A model generated the notes under the pieces. The model was not told the DNA's origin, did not search any database, and worked only from the letters and a program-made list of their open reading frames with translations. Made by a program: the position numbers and the translations under genes. Positions 39,471 through 53,400 of a stretch of DNA of 64,000 nt are shown here, in pieces. The stretch is from Isoperla grammatica (taxonomy: Eukaryota; Arthropoda; Insecta; Plecoptera; Perlodidae): contig CAMDTW010000165.1 of the NCBI GenBank assembly GCA_945910005.1, positions 372,001 through 436,000 of the forward strand, in the 5' to 3' direction. Numbering within the stretch: the first letter of the stretch is position 1; every line of letters begins with the position of its first letter.

Positions 39471-42400
39471 CACAAGCGAGGAAACATGAGTTGGCCTCAT
39501 ATGTTGCATGTAGTTGCTCTCATGTCACTGACTTAGCGCAGGGTTAATCTCGTACAGTCACCTTAACAAGCGAGAAAACATGCGTTGTCTTCATATGTTG
39601 CATGTAGTTGCTCTCATGTCACTGACTTAGCGCAGTGTTTATCAAGTACAGTCACCGTCACAAGCGAGGAAATATGCGTTGTCTTCATATGTTGCATGTA
39701 GTTGCTCTCATGTCACTGACTTAGCGCAGGGTTTATCAAGTACAGTCACCTTCACAAGCGAGGAAACATGCGTTGTCTTCATATGTTGCATGTAGTTGCT
39801 CTCATGTCACTGACTTAGCGCAGGGTTTATCAAGTACAGTCACCTTCACAAGCGTGGAAACCTGTGTTGTCTTCATATGTTGCATGTAGTTGCTCTCATG
39901 TCACTGACTTTGCGCAGGGTTTATCAAGTACAGTCACCTTCACAAGCGAGGAAACATGCGTTGTCTTCATATGTTGCATGTAGTTGCTTTCATGTCACTG
40001 ACTTAGCGCAGGGTTAATCTCGTACAGTCACCTTCACAAGCGAGGAAACATGAGTTGTCCTCATATGTTGCATGTAGTTGTTCTCATGTAACTGACTTAG
40101 CGCATGGTTTATCAAGTACAGTCACCGTCACAAGCGAGGAAACATGCGTTGTCTTCATATGTTGCATGTAGTTGCTCTCATGTCACTGACTTAGCGCAAG
40201 GTTAATCACGTACAGTTACCTTCACAAGCGAGGAAACATGCGTTGTCTTCATATATTGCATGTAGTTGCTCTCATGTCACTGACTTAGCGCAGGCTTTAT
40301 CAAGTACAGTCACCTTCACAAGCGAGGAAACATGCGTTGTCTTCATATGTTGCATGTAGTTGCTCTCATGTCACTGACATAGCGCAGGGTTTATCAAGTA
40401 CAGTCACCTTCACAAGCGAGGAAACATGCGTTGTCTTCATATGTTGTATGTAGTTGCTCTCATGTCACTGACTAAGGGCAGGGTTTATCAAGTACAGTCA
40501 CCTTCACAAGCGAGGAAACATGCGTCGTCTTCATATGTTGCATGTAGTTGCTCTCATGTCACTGACCTTGCGCAGGGTTTATCAAGTACAGTCACCTTCA
40601 CAAGCGTGGAAACATGTTTTGTCTTCATATGTTGCATGTAGTTGCTCTCATGTAACTGACTTTGCGCAGGGTTTATCAAGTACAGTCACCTTCACAAGCG
40701 AGGAAACATGCGTTGTCTTCATATGTTGCATGTAGTTGCTTTCATGTCACTGACTTAGCGCAGGGTTTATCACGTACAGTCACCGTCACAAGCGAGGAAA
40801 CATGCGTTGTCTTCATATGTTGCATGTAGTTGCTTTTATGTCACTGACTTAGCGCAGGGTTTATCAAGTACAGTCACCGTCACAAGCGAGGAAACATGCG
40901 TTGTCCTAATATTTTGCATGTAGTTGCTGTCATGTCACTGACTTAGCGCAGGGTTTATCACGTACAGTCACCTTCACAAGCGAGGAAACATGCATTGCCT
41001 TCATATGTTGCATGTAGTTGCTCTCATGTCACTGACTTATCGCAGGGTTTATCAAGTACAGTCACCGTCACAATATAGAAAGCATGCGTTGTCTTCATAT
41101 GTTGCATGTAGTTGCTCTCTTGTCACTGACTTAGCGCAAGGTTTATCAAGTATAGTCACCGTCACAATAGAGAAAACATGCGTTGTCTTCATATGTTGCA
41201 TGTAGTTGCTCTCATGTCACTGACTCAGCGCAGGGTTTATCAAGTACAGTCACCGTCACAAGCGAGGAAACATGCGTTGTCCTCATATGTTGCATGTAGT
41301 TGCTCTCATGTCACTGACTTAGCGCAGGGTTTATCAAGTACAAATCACCGTCACAATAGAGAAAACATGCGTTGTCTTCATATGTTGCATGTAGTTGCTC
41401 TCATGTCACTGACTTAGCGCAGGGTTTATCAAGTACAGTCACCTTCACAAGCGAGGAAACATGCGTTGTCTTCATATGTTGCATGTAGTTTCTCTCATGT
41501 CACTGACTTAGCGCAGGGTTTATCAAGTACACTCACCTTCACAAGCGAGGAAACATGCGTTGTCTTCATATGTTGCATGTAGTTGCTTTCATGTCACGGA
41601 CTTAGCGCAGGGTTAATCTCGTACAGTCACCTTCACAAGCGAGGAAACATGAGTTGTCCTCATATGTTGCATGCAGTTGTTCTCATGTAACTGACTTAGC
41701 GCAGGGTTAATCAAGTACAGTCACCGTCACAAGCGAGGAAACATGCGTTGTCTTCATATGTTGCATGTAGTGGCTCTCATGTCTCTGACTTAGCGCAGGG
41801 TTTATCACGTACAGTCACCGTCACAAGCGAGGAAGCATGCGTTGTCTTCATATGTTGCATGTAGTTGCTCTCATATCACTGACTTAGCGCAGGGTTTATC
41901 ACGTACAGTCACCTTCACAAGCGAGGAAACATGCGTTGTCTTCATATGTTGCATGTAATTGCTCTCATGTCACTGACTTAGCGCAGGGTTTATCAAGTAC
42001 AGTCACCGTCACAATAGAGAAAACATGCATTGTCTTCATATGTTGCATGTAGTTGCTCTCATGTCACTGACTTAGCGCAAGGTTTATCACGTACAGTTAC
42101 CTTCACAAGCAAGGAAACATGCGTTGTCTTCATATATTGCATGTAGTTGCTCTCATGTCACTGACTTAGCGCAGGCTTTATCAAGTACAGTCACCTTCAC
42201 AAGCGAGGAAACATGCGTTGTCTTCATATGTTGCATGTAGTTGCTCTCATGTCACTGACATAGCGCAGGGTTTATCAAGTACAGTCACCTTCACAAGCGA
42301 GGAAACATGCGTTGTCTTCATATGTTGTATGTAGTTGCTCTCATGTCACTGACTAAGGGCAGGGTTTATCAAGTACAGTCACCTTCACAAGCGAGGAAAC

Positions 42401-43043
42401 ATGCGTTGTCTTCATATGTTGCATGTAGTTGCTCTCATGTCACTGACCTAGCGCAGGGTTTATCAAGTACAGTCACCTTCACAAGCGTGGAAACATGTTT
42501 TGTCTTCATATGTTGCATGTAGTTGCTCTTATGTCACTGACTTTGCGCAGGGTTTATCAAGTACAGTCACCTTCACAAGCGAGGAAACATGCGTTGTCTT
42601 CATATGTTGCATGTAGTTGCTTTCATGTCACTGACTTAGCGCAGGGTTTATCACGTACAGTCACCGTCACAAGCGAGGAAACATGCGTTGTCTTCATATG
42701 TTGCATGTAGTTGCTTTTATGTCACTGACTTAGCGCAGGGTTTATCAAGTACAGTCACCGTCACAAGCGAGGAAACATGCGTTGTCCTAATATATTGCAT
42801 GTAGTTGCTGTCATGTCACTGACTTAGCGCAGGGTTTATCACGTACAGTCACCTTCACAAGCGAGGAAACATGCATTGCCTTCATATGTTGCATGTAGTT
42901 GCTCTCATGTCACTGACTTATCGCAGGGTTTATCAAGTACAGTCACCGTCACAATATAGAAAGCATGCGTTGTCTTCATATGTTGCATGTAGTTGCTCTC
43001 TTGTCACTGACTTAGCGCAAGGTTTATCAAGTATAGTCACCGT
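39471..43043. repeat. Tandem higher-order copy E2 (38 monomers, 3573 bp)
   Basis: Second copy of the 3573-bp unit. It matches E1 with only scattered differences by eye: GCGCATGG near 40102 against GCGCAGGG, CACGTACAG near 40958 against CACGAACAG, AAGGAAAC near 42111 against AAGAAAAC, GTCTTCAT near 42690 against GTCGTCAT. At its right end it continues into CAATAGAGAAAACATGCG (43046), the natural sequel that E1 lost at its joint. This supports E1/E2 as a simple recent tandem duplication. Confidence 0.9.
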
Positions 43044-45236
43044 CACAATAGAGAAAACATGCGTTGTCTTCATATGTTGCATGTAGTTGCTCTCATGTCA
43101 CTGACTTAGCGCAGGGTTTATCAAGTACAGTCACCGTGACAAGCGAGGAAACATGCGTTGTCCTCATATGTTGCATGTAGTTGCTCTCATGTCACTGACT
43201 TAGCGCAGGGTTTATCAAGTACAAATCACCGTCACAATAGAGAAAACATGCGTTGTCTTCATATGTTGCATGTAGTTGCTCTCATGTCACTAACTAAGCG
43301 CAGGGTTTATCAAGTACAGTCACCTTCACAAGCGAGGAAACATGCGTTGTCTTCATATGTTGCATGTAGTTTCTCTCATGTCACTGACTTAGCGCAGGGT
43401 TTATCAAGTACACTCACCTTCACAAGCGAGGAAACATGCGTTGTCTTCATATGTTGCATGTAGTTGCTCTCATGTCACTGACTTTGCGCAGAGTTTATCA
43501 AGTACAGTCACCTTCACAAGCGAGGAAACATGCGTTGTCTTCATATGTTGCATGTAGTTGCTCTCATGTCACTGACTTAGCGCAGGGTTTATCAAGTACA
43601 GTCACCGTCACAAGCGAGGAAACATGCGTTGTCTTCATATGTTGCATGTAGTTGCTTTCATGTCACTGACTTAGCGCAGGGTTTTTTCAAGTACAGTTAC
43701 CTTCACAAGCGAGGAAATATGCGTTGTCTTCATATGTTGCATGTAGTTGCTCTCATGTCACTGACATAGCGCAGGGTTTATCAAGTACAGTCACCGTCAC
43801 AATAGAGAAAACATGCGTTGTCTTCATATGTTGCATGTAGTTGCTCTCATATCACTCACTTAGCGCAGGGTTTATCAAGTATAGTCACGGTCACAATAGA
43901 GAAAACATGCGATGTCTTCATATGTTGCATGTAGTTGCTCTCATATCACTGACTTAGCGCTGGGTTTATCAAGTACAGTCACCGTCACAAGCGAGGAAAC
44001 ATGCGTTGTCTTCATATGTTGCATGTAGTTTCTCTCATGTCACTGACTTAGCGCAGGGTTTATCAAGTACACTCACCATCACAAGCGAGGAAACATGCGT
44101 TGTCTTCATATGTTGCATGAAGTTGCTCTCATGTCACTACCTTGCGCAGGGTTTATCAAGTACAGTCACCTTCACAAGCGAGGAAACATGCGTTGTCTAC
44201 ATATGTTGCATGTAGTTGCTCTCATGTCACTGACTTAGCGCAGGGTTTATCAAGTACAGTCACCGTCACAAGCGAGGAAACATGCGTTGTCTTCATATGT
44301 TGCATGTAGTTGCTCTCATGTCACTGACTTAGCGCAGGGTTTTTTCAAGTACAGTCACCTTCACAAGCGAGGAAACATGCGTTGTCTTCATATGTTGCAT
44401 GTAGTTGCTCTCATGTCACTGACTTAGCGCAGGGTTTTTTTCAAGTACAGTCACCTTCACAAGCGAGGAAACATGCGTTGTCTTCATATGTTGCATGTAG
44501 TTGCTCTCATGCCACTGACATAGCGCAGGGTTTATCACGTACAGTCACCGTCACAAGCGAGAAAACATGCGTTGTCTTCATATGTTGCATGTAGTTGCTC
44601 TCATATCACTGACTTAGCGCAGGGTTTTTCACGTACAGTCACCGTCACAAGCGAGGAAACATGCGTTGTCCTAATATGTTGCATGTAGTTGCTCTCATGT
44701 CACTGACTTAGCGCAGGGTTTATCAACACAGTCACCGTCACAAGCGAGGAAACATGCGTTGTCCTAATATGTTGCATGTGGTTGCTCTCATGCCACCGAC
44801 TTAGCGCAGGGTTTATCAAGTACAGTCACCTTCACAAGCGAGGAAACATGCGTTGTCTTCATATGTTGCATGTAGTTGCTCTCATGTCACTGACTTAGCG
44901 CAGGGTTTATCAAGTACAGTCACCTTCACAAGCGAGGAAACATGCGTTGTCTTCATATGTTGCATGTAGTTGCTCTCATGTCACTGACTTAGCGCAGGGT
45001 TTATCAAGTACAGTCACCGTCACAAGCGAGGAAACATGCATTGTAATCATATGTTGCATGTAGTTGCTCTCATGTCACTGACTTAGCGCAAAGTTTATCA
45101 AGTACAGTCACCGTCACAAGCGAGGATACATGCGTTGTCTTCATATGTTGTATGTAGTTGCTCTCATGGCACTGACTTAGCGCAGGGTTTATCAAGTACA
45201 GTCACCATCACAAGCGAGAAAACATGCGTTGTCGTC
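43044..45236. repeat. Mosaic segment F: divergent H-type right half
   Basis: The first ~390 bp continue the E series (GTACAAATCACC near 43222). From about 43436 the order follows the H right half at about +23510 relative to H2: GGGTTTTTTCAAGTACAG near 43680, CACGGTCACAATAG near 43888, ATCAACACAG near 44721, GTAATCATATG near 45043. It is more diverged than any H copy, with private changes such as CACTACCTTGC near 44135, GGGTTTTTTTCAAG near 44432 and GCCACCGAC near 44793. The H order is cut at about 45237, where a GTCGTCATATG monomer is followed by the H2-type GAAGCATGCG/TTAATATG series. Confidence 0.8.
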
Positions 45237-48200
45237 ATATGTTGCATGTAGTTGCTCTCATGTCACTGACTTAGCGCAGGGTTTATCACGTACAGTCACC
45301 GTCACAAGCGAGGAAGCATGCGTTGTCTTAATATGTTGCATGTAGTTGCTCTCATATCACTGACTTAGCGAGGGGTTTGTCACGTACAGTCACCTTCACA
45401 AGCGAGGAAACATGCGTTGTCTTCATATGTTGCATGTAGTTGCTCTCATGTCACAAACTTAGCGCAGGGTTTATCAAGTACAGTCACCGTCACAATAGAA
45501 AAAACATGCATTGTCTTCATATGTTGCATGTAGTTGCTCTCATGTCACTGACTTAGCGCAAGGTTTATCACGAACAGTTACCTTCACATCGAGGAAACAT
45601 GCGTTGTCTTCATATGTTGCATGTAGTTGCTCTCATGTCACTGACATAGCGCAGGCTTTATCAAGTACAGTCACCTTCACAAGCGAGGAAACATGCGTTG
45701 TCTTTATATGTTGCATGTAGTTGCTCTCATGTCACTGACATAGCGCAGGGTTTATTAAGTACAGTCACCTTCACAAGCGAGGAAACATGCGTTGTCTTCA
45801 TATGTTGTATGTAGTTGCTCTCATGTCACTGACTAAGGGCAGGGTTTATCAAGTACAGTCACCTTCACAAGCGAGGAAACATGCGTTGTCTTCATATGTT
45901 GCATGTAGTTGCTCTCATGTCACTGACTAAGGGCAGGGTTAATCAAGTACAGTCACCTTCACAAGCGAGACACCATGCGTTGTCTTCATATGTTGCATGT
46001 TGTTGCTCTCATGTCACTGACTTAGCGCAGGGTTTATCAAGTACAGTCACCTTCACAAGCGTGGAAACATGTTTTGTCTTCATATGTTGCATGTAGTTGC
46101 TCTCATGTCACTGACTTTGCGCAGGGTTTATCACGTACAGTCACCGTCACAAGCGAGAAAACATGCGTTGTCTTCAAATGTTGCATGTAGTTGCTCTCAT
46201 GTCAGTGACTTAGCGCTGGGTTTATCACGTAAAGTCACCGTCACAAGCGAGGAAATATGCGTTGTCCTCATATGTTGCATGTAGTTGCTCTCATGCCATT
46301 GACTTAGCGCAGGGTTTATCAAGTACAGTCACCGTCACAAGCGAGGAAACATGTGTTGTCATCATATGTTGCATGTAGTTGCTCTCATGTCACTGACTTA
46401 GCGCAGGGTTTATCACGTACAGTAACCTTCACAAGCGAGGAAACATGCGTTGTCTTCATATGTTGCATGAAGTTTCTCTCATGTCACTGACTTACCGCAG
46501 GGTTTATCAAGTACAGTCACCGTCACAAGCGAGGAAACGTGCGTTGTTTTCATATGTTGCATGTAGTTGCTCTCATGTCACTGACTTAGCGCAGGGTTTA
46601 TCACGTACAGTCACCTTCACAAGCGAGGAAACATGCGTTGTCTTCATATGTTGCATGTAGTTGCTCTCATGTCACTGACTTAGCGCAGGGTTTATCACGT
46701 ACAGTCACCTTCACAAGCGAGGAAACATGTGTTGTCTTCATATGTTGCATGTAGTTGCTCTCATGTCACTGACTTAGCGCAGGGTTAATCTCGTACAGTC
46801 ACCTTAACAAGCGAGAAAACATGCGTTGTCTTCATATGTTGCATGTAGTTGCTCTCATGTCACTGACTTAGCGCAGTGTTCATCAAGTACAGTCACCGTC
46901 ACAAGCGAGGAAATATGCGTTGTCTTCATATGTTGCATGTTGTTGCTCTCATGTCACTGACTTAGCGCAGGGTTTATCAAGTACAGTCACCTTCACAAGC
47001 GAGGAAACATGCGTTGTCTTCATATGTTGTATGTAGTTGCTCTCATGTCACTGACTTAGCGCAGGGTTTGTCAAGTACAGTCACCTTCACAAGCGTGGAA
47101 ACATGTGTTGTCTTCATATGTTGCATGTAGTTGCTCTCATGTCACTGACTTTGCGCAGGGTTTATCAAGTACAGTCACCTTCACAAGCGAGGAAACATGA
47201 GTTGTCTTCATATGTTGCACGTAGTTGCTCTCATGTCACTGACCTAGCGCAGGGTTTATCATGTACAGTCACCTTCACAAGCGTGGAAACATGTTTTTTC
47301 TTTATATGTTGCATGTAGTTGCTCTTATGTCACTAACTTTGCGCAAGGTTTATCAAGTACAGTCACCTTCACAAGCGAGGAAACATGCGTTGTCTTCATA
47401 TGTTGCATGTAGTTGCTTTCATGTCACTGACTTAGCGCAGGGTTTATCACGTACAGTCACCGTCACAAGCGAGGAAACATGCGTTGTCTTCATATGTTGC
47501 ATGTAGTTGCTTTTATGTCACTGACTTAGCGCAGGGTTTATCAAGTACAGTCACCGTCACAAGCGAGGAAACATGCGTTGTCCTAATATTTTGCATGTAG
47601 TTGCTGTCATGTCACTGACTTAGCGCAGGGTTTATCACGTACAGTCACCTTCACAAGCGAGGAAACATGCATTGCCTTCAGATGTTGCATGTAGTTGCTC
47701 TCATGTCACTGACTTAACGCAGGGTTTATCAAGTACAGTCACCGTCACAATATAGAAAGCATGCGTTGTATTCATATGTTGCATGTAGTGGCTCTCTTGT
47801 CACTGACTTAGCGCAAGGTTTATCAAGTATAGTCACCGTCACAATAGAGAAAACATGCGTTGTCTTCATATGTTGCATGTAGTTGCTCTCATGTCACTGA
47901 CTTAGCGCAGGGTTTATCAAGTACAGTCACCGTCACAAGCGAGGAAATATGCGTTGTCCTCATATGTTGCATGTAGTTGCTCTCATGTCACTGACTTAGC
48001 GCAGGGTTTATCAAGTACAAATCACCGTCACAATAGAGAAAACATGCGTTGTCTTCATATGTTGCATGTAGTTTCTCTCATGTCACTGACTTAGCGCAGG
48101 GTTTATCAAGTACACTTACCTTCACAAGCGAGGAAACATGCGTTGTCTTCATATGTTGCATGTAGTTGCTCTCATGTCACTGACTTTGCGCAGGGTTTAT

Positions 48201-50489
48201 CAAGAACAGTCACCTTCACAAGCGAGGAAACATGCGTTGTCTTCATATGTTGCATGTAGTTGCTCTCATGTCACTGACTTAGCGCAGGGTTTATCAAGTA
48301 CAGTCACCGTCACAAGCGAGGAAACATGCGTTGTCTTCATATGTTGCATGTAGTTGCTTTCATGTCACTGACTTAGCGCAGGGTTTTTTCAAGTACAGTT
48401 ACCTTCACAAGCGAGGAAATATGCGTTGTCTTCATATGTTGCATGTTGTTGCTCTCATGTCACTGACATAGCGCAGGGTTTATCAAGTACAGTCACCGTC
48501 ACAATAGAGAAAACATGCGTTGTCTTCATATGTTGCATGTAGTTGCTCTCATATCACTCACTTAGAGCAGGGTTTATCAAGTATAGTCACGGTCACAATA
48601 GAGAAAACATGCGATGTCTTCATATGTTGCATGTAGTTGCTCTCATGTCACTGACTTAGCACAGGGTTTATCAAGTACAGTCACCGTCACAAGCGAGGAA
48701 ACATGCGTTGTCTTCATATGTTGCATGTAGTTTCTCTCATGTCACTGACTTAGCGCAGGGTTTATCAAGTACACTCACCATCACAAGCGAGGAAACATGC
48801 GTTGTCTTCATATGTTGCATGTAGTTGCTCTCATGTCACTGACTTTGCGCAGGGTTTATCAAGTACAGTCACCTTCACAAGCGAGGAAACATGCGTTGTC
48901 TTCATATGTTGCATGTAGTTGCTCTCATGTCACTGACTTAGCGCAGGGTTTATCAAGTACAGTCACCGTCACAAGCGAGGAAACATGCGTTGTCTTCATA
49001 TGTTGCATGTAGTTGCTCTTATGTCACTGACTTAGCGCAGGGTTTTTTTAAGTACAGTCACCTTCACAAGCGAGGAAACATGCGTTGTCTTCATATGTTG
49101 CATGTAGTTGCTCTCATGTCACTGTCTTAGCGCAGGGTTTTTTCAAGTACAGTCACCTTCACAAGCGAGGAAACATGCGTTGTCTTCATATGTTGCATGT
49201 AGTTGCTCTCATGTCACTGACATAGCGCAGGGTTTATCACGTACAGTCACCGTCACAAGCGAGAAAACATGCGTTGTCTTCATATGTTGCATGTAGTTGC
49301 TCTCATGTCACTGACTTAGCGCAGGGTTTTTCACGTACAGTCACCGTCACAAGCGAGGAAACATGCGTTGTCCTAATATGTTGCATGTAGTTGCTCTCAT
49401 GTCACTGACTTAGCGCAGGGTTTATCAACACAGTCACCGTCACAAGCGAGAAAACATGCGTTGTCCTAATATGTTGCATGTAGTTGCTCTCATGTCACTG
49501 ACTTAGCGCAGGGTTTATCAAGTACAGTCACCTTCACAAGCGAGGAAACATGCGTTGTCTTCATATGTTGCATGTAGTTGCTCTCATGTCACTGACTTAG
49601 CGCAGGGTTTATCAAGTACAGTCACCGTCACAAGCGAGGAAACATGCATTGTAATCATATGTTGCATGTAGTTGCTCTCATGTCACTGACTCAGCGCAGG
49701 GTTTATCAAGTACAGTCACCGTCACAAGCGAGGAAACATGCGTTGTCTTCATATGTTGCATGTAGTTGCTCTCATGACACTGACTTAGCGCAGGGTTTAT
49801 CAAGTACAGTCACCATCACAAGCGAGAAAACATGCATTGTCGTCATATGTTGCATGTAGTTGCTCTCATGTCACTGACTCAGCGCAGGGTTTATCAAGTA
49901 CAGTCACCGTCACAAGCGAGGAAACATGCGTTGTCTTCATATGTTGCATGTAGTTGCTCTCATGTCACTGACTTAGCGCAGGGTTTATCAAGAACAGTCA
50001 CCGTCACAAGCGAGGAAACATGCGTTGTCTTCATATGTTGCATGTAGTTGCTCTCATGACACTGACTTAGCGCAGGGTTTATCAAATACAGTCACCATCA
50101 CAAGCGAGAAAACATGCGTTGTCGTCATATGTTGCATGTAGTTGCTTTTATGTCACTGATTTAGCGCAGGGTTTATCAAGTACAGTCACCGTCACAAGCG
50201 AGGAAACATGCGTTGTCTTCATATGTTGCATGTAGTTGCTCTCAAGTCACTGACTTAGCGCATGGTTTATCAAGTACAGTCACCGTCACAAGCGAGGAAA
50301 CATGCGTTGTCTTCATATGTTGCATATAGTTGCTCTCATGTCACTGACTTAGCGCAGGGTTTATCACGTACAGTCACCTTCACAAGCGAGAAAACATGCG
50401 TTGTCTTCATATGTTGCATGTAGTTTCTCTCATGTCACTGACTTACCGCAGGGTTTATCAAGTACAGTCACCGTCACAAGCGAGGAAAC
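45237..50489. repeat. Second-order unit H2' (H2 copy lacking nine monomers)
   Basis: Matches H2 at -29058 up to about 47.15 kb and at -28212 thereafter. The difference, 846 bp, is exactly nine monomers. At the joint a GACTTTGCGCAGGG monomer (near 47149) is followed directly by GAGTTGTCTTCATATG (near 47200), which lie ~0.85 kb apart in H2. H2-only markers are present: GAGACACCATGCG near 45966, ACTTAGAGCAGGG near 48560 and GGGTTTTTTTAAG near 49042. Confidence 0.9.
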
Positions 50490-53400
50490 ATGCGTTGTTT
50501 TCATATGTTGCATGTAGTTGCTCTCATGTCACTGACTTTACGCAGGGTTTATCACGTACAGTCACCTTCAAAAGCGAGGAAACATGCGTTGTCTTCATAT
50601 GTTGCATGTAGTTGCTCTCATGTCACTGACTTAGCGCAGGGTTTATCACGTACAGTCACCGTCACAAGCGAGGAAGCATGCGTTGTCTTAATATGTTGCA
50701 TGTAGTTGCTCTCATATCACTGACTTAGCGAGGGGTTTGTCACGTACAGTCACCTTCACAAACGAGGAAACATGCGTTGTCTTCATATGTTGCATGTAGT
50801 TGCTCTCATGTCACAAACCTAGCGCAGGGTTTATCAAGTACAGTCACCGTCACAATAGAGAAAACATGCATTGTCTTCATATGTTGCATGTAGTTGCTCT
50901 CATGTCACTGACTTAGCGCAAGGTTTATCACGAACAGTTACCTTCACATCGAGGAAACATGCGTTGTCTTCATATGTTGCATGTAGTTGCTCTCATGTCA
51001 CTGACATAGCGCAGGCTTTATCAAGTACAGTCACCTTCACAAGCGAGGAAACATGCGTTGTCTTTATATGTTGCATGTAGTTGCTCTCATGTCACTGACA
51101 TAGCGCAGGGTTTATCAAGTACAGTCACCTTCACAAGCGAGGAAACATGCGTTGTCTTCATATGTTGTATGTAGTTGCTCTCATGTCACTGACTAAGGGC
51201 AGGGTTTATCAAGTACAGTCACCTTCACAAGCGAGGAAACATGCGTTGTCTTCATATGTTGCATGTAGTTGCTCTCATGTCACTGACTTAGCGCAGGGTT
51301 TATCAAGTACAGTCACCTTCACAAGCGTGGAAACATGTTTTGTCTTCATATGTTGCATGTAGTTGCTCTCATGTCACTGACTTTGCGCAGGGTTTATCAA
51401 GTACAGTCACCTTCACAAGCGAGGAAACATGCGTTGTCTTCATATGTTGCATGTCGTTGCTCTCATGTCACTGACTTAGCGCAGGGTTTATCAAGTACAG
51501 TCACCTTCACAAGCGAGGAAACATGCGTTGTCTTCATATGTTGCATGTTGTTGCTCTCATGCCATTGACTTAGCGCAGGGTTTATCAAGTACAGTCACCG
51601 TCACAAGCGAGGAAACATGTGTTGTCATCATATGTTGCATGTAGTTGCTCTCATGTCACTGACTTAGCGCAGGGTTTATCACGTACAGTAACCTTCACAA
51701 GCGAGGAAACATGCGTTGTCTTCATATGTTGCATGAAGTTTCTCTCATGTCACTGACTTACCGCAGGGTTTATCAAGTACAGTCACCGTCACAAGCGAGG
51801 AAACATGCGTTGTTTTCATATGTTGCATGTAGTTGCTCTCATGTCACTGACTTAGCGCAGGGTTTATCACGTACAGTCACCTTCACAAGCGAGGAAACAT
51901 GCGTTGTCTTCATATGTTGCATGTAGTTGCTCTCATGTCACTGACTTAGCGCAGGGTTTATCACGTACAGTCACCTTCACAAGCGAGGAAACATGTGTTG
52001 TCTTCATATGTTGCATGTAGTTGCTCTCATGTCACTGACTTAGCGCAGGGTTAATCTCGTACAGTCACCTTAACAAGCGAGAAAACATGCGTTGTCTTCA
52101 TATGTTGCATGTAGTTGCTCTCATGTCACTGACTTAGCGCAGTGTTCATCAAGTACAGTCACCGTCACAAGCGAGGAAATATGCGTTGTCTTCATATGTT
52201 GCATGTAGTTGCTCTCATGTCACTGACTTAGCGCAGGGTTTATCAAGTACAGTCACCTTCACAAGCGAGGAAACATGCGTTGTCTTCATATGTTGCATGT
52301 AGTTGCTCTCATGTCACTGACTTAGCGCAGGGTTTGTCAAGTACAGTCACCTTCACAAGCGTGGAAACATGTGTTGTCTTCATATGTTGCATGTAGTTGC
52401 TCTCATGTCACTGACTTTGCGCAGGGTTTATCAAGTACAGTCACCTTCACAAGCGAGGAAACATGCATTGTCTTCATATGTTGCATGTAGTTGCTTTCAT
52501 GTCACTGACTAAGCGCAGGGTTAATCTCGTACAGTCACCTTCACAAGCGAGGAAACATGAGTTGTCCTCATATGTTGCATGTAGTTGTTCTCATGTAACT
52601 GACTTAGCGCAGGGTTTATCAAGTACAGTCACCGTCACAAGCGAGGAAACATGCGTTGTCTTCATATGTTGCATGTAGTGGCTCTCATGTCTCTGACTTA
52701 GCGCAGGGTTTATCACGTACAGTCACCGTCACAAGCGAGGAAGCATGCGTTGTCTTCATATGTTGCATGTAGTTGCTCTCATATCACTGACTTAGCGCAG
52801 GGTTTATCACGTACAGTCACCTTCACAAGCGAGGAAACATGCGTTGTCTTCATATGTTGCATGTAATTGCTCTCATGTCACTGACTTAGCGCAGGGTTTA
52901 TCAAGTACAGTCACCGTCACAATAGAGAAAACATGCATTGTCTTCATATGTTGCATGTAGTTGCTCTCATGTCACTGACTTAGCGCAAGGTTTATCACGT
53001 ACAGTTACCTTCACAGGCGAGGAAACATGCGTTGTCTTCATATATTGCATGTAGTTGCTCTCATGTCACTGACTTAGCGCAGGCTTTATTAAGTACAGTC
53101 ACCTTCACAAGCGAGGAAACATGCGTTGTCTTCATATGTTGCATGTAGTTGCTCTCATGTCACTGACATAGCGCAGGGTTTATCAAGTACAGTCACCTTC
53201 ACAAGCGAGGAAACATGCGTTGTCTTCATATGTTGTATGTAGTTGCTCTCATGTCACTGACTAAGGGCAGGGTTTATCAAGTACAGTCACCTTCACAAGC
53301 GAGGAAACATGAGTTGTCTTCATATGTTGCACGTAGTTGCTCTCATGTCACTGACCTAGCGCAGGGTATATCATGTACAGTCACCTTCACAAGCGTGGAA

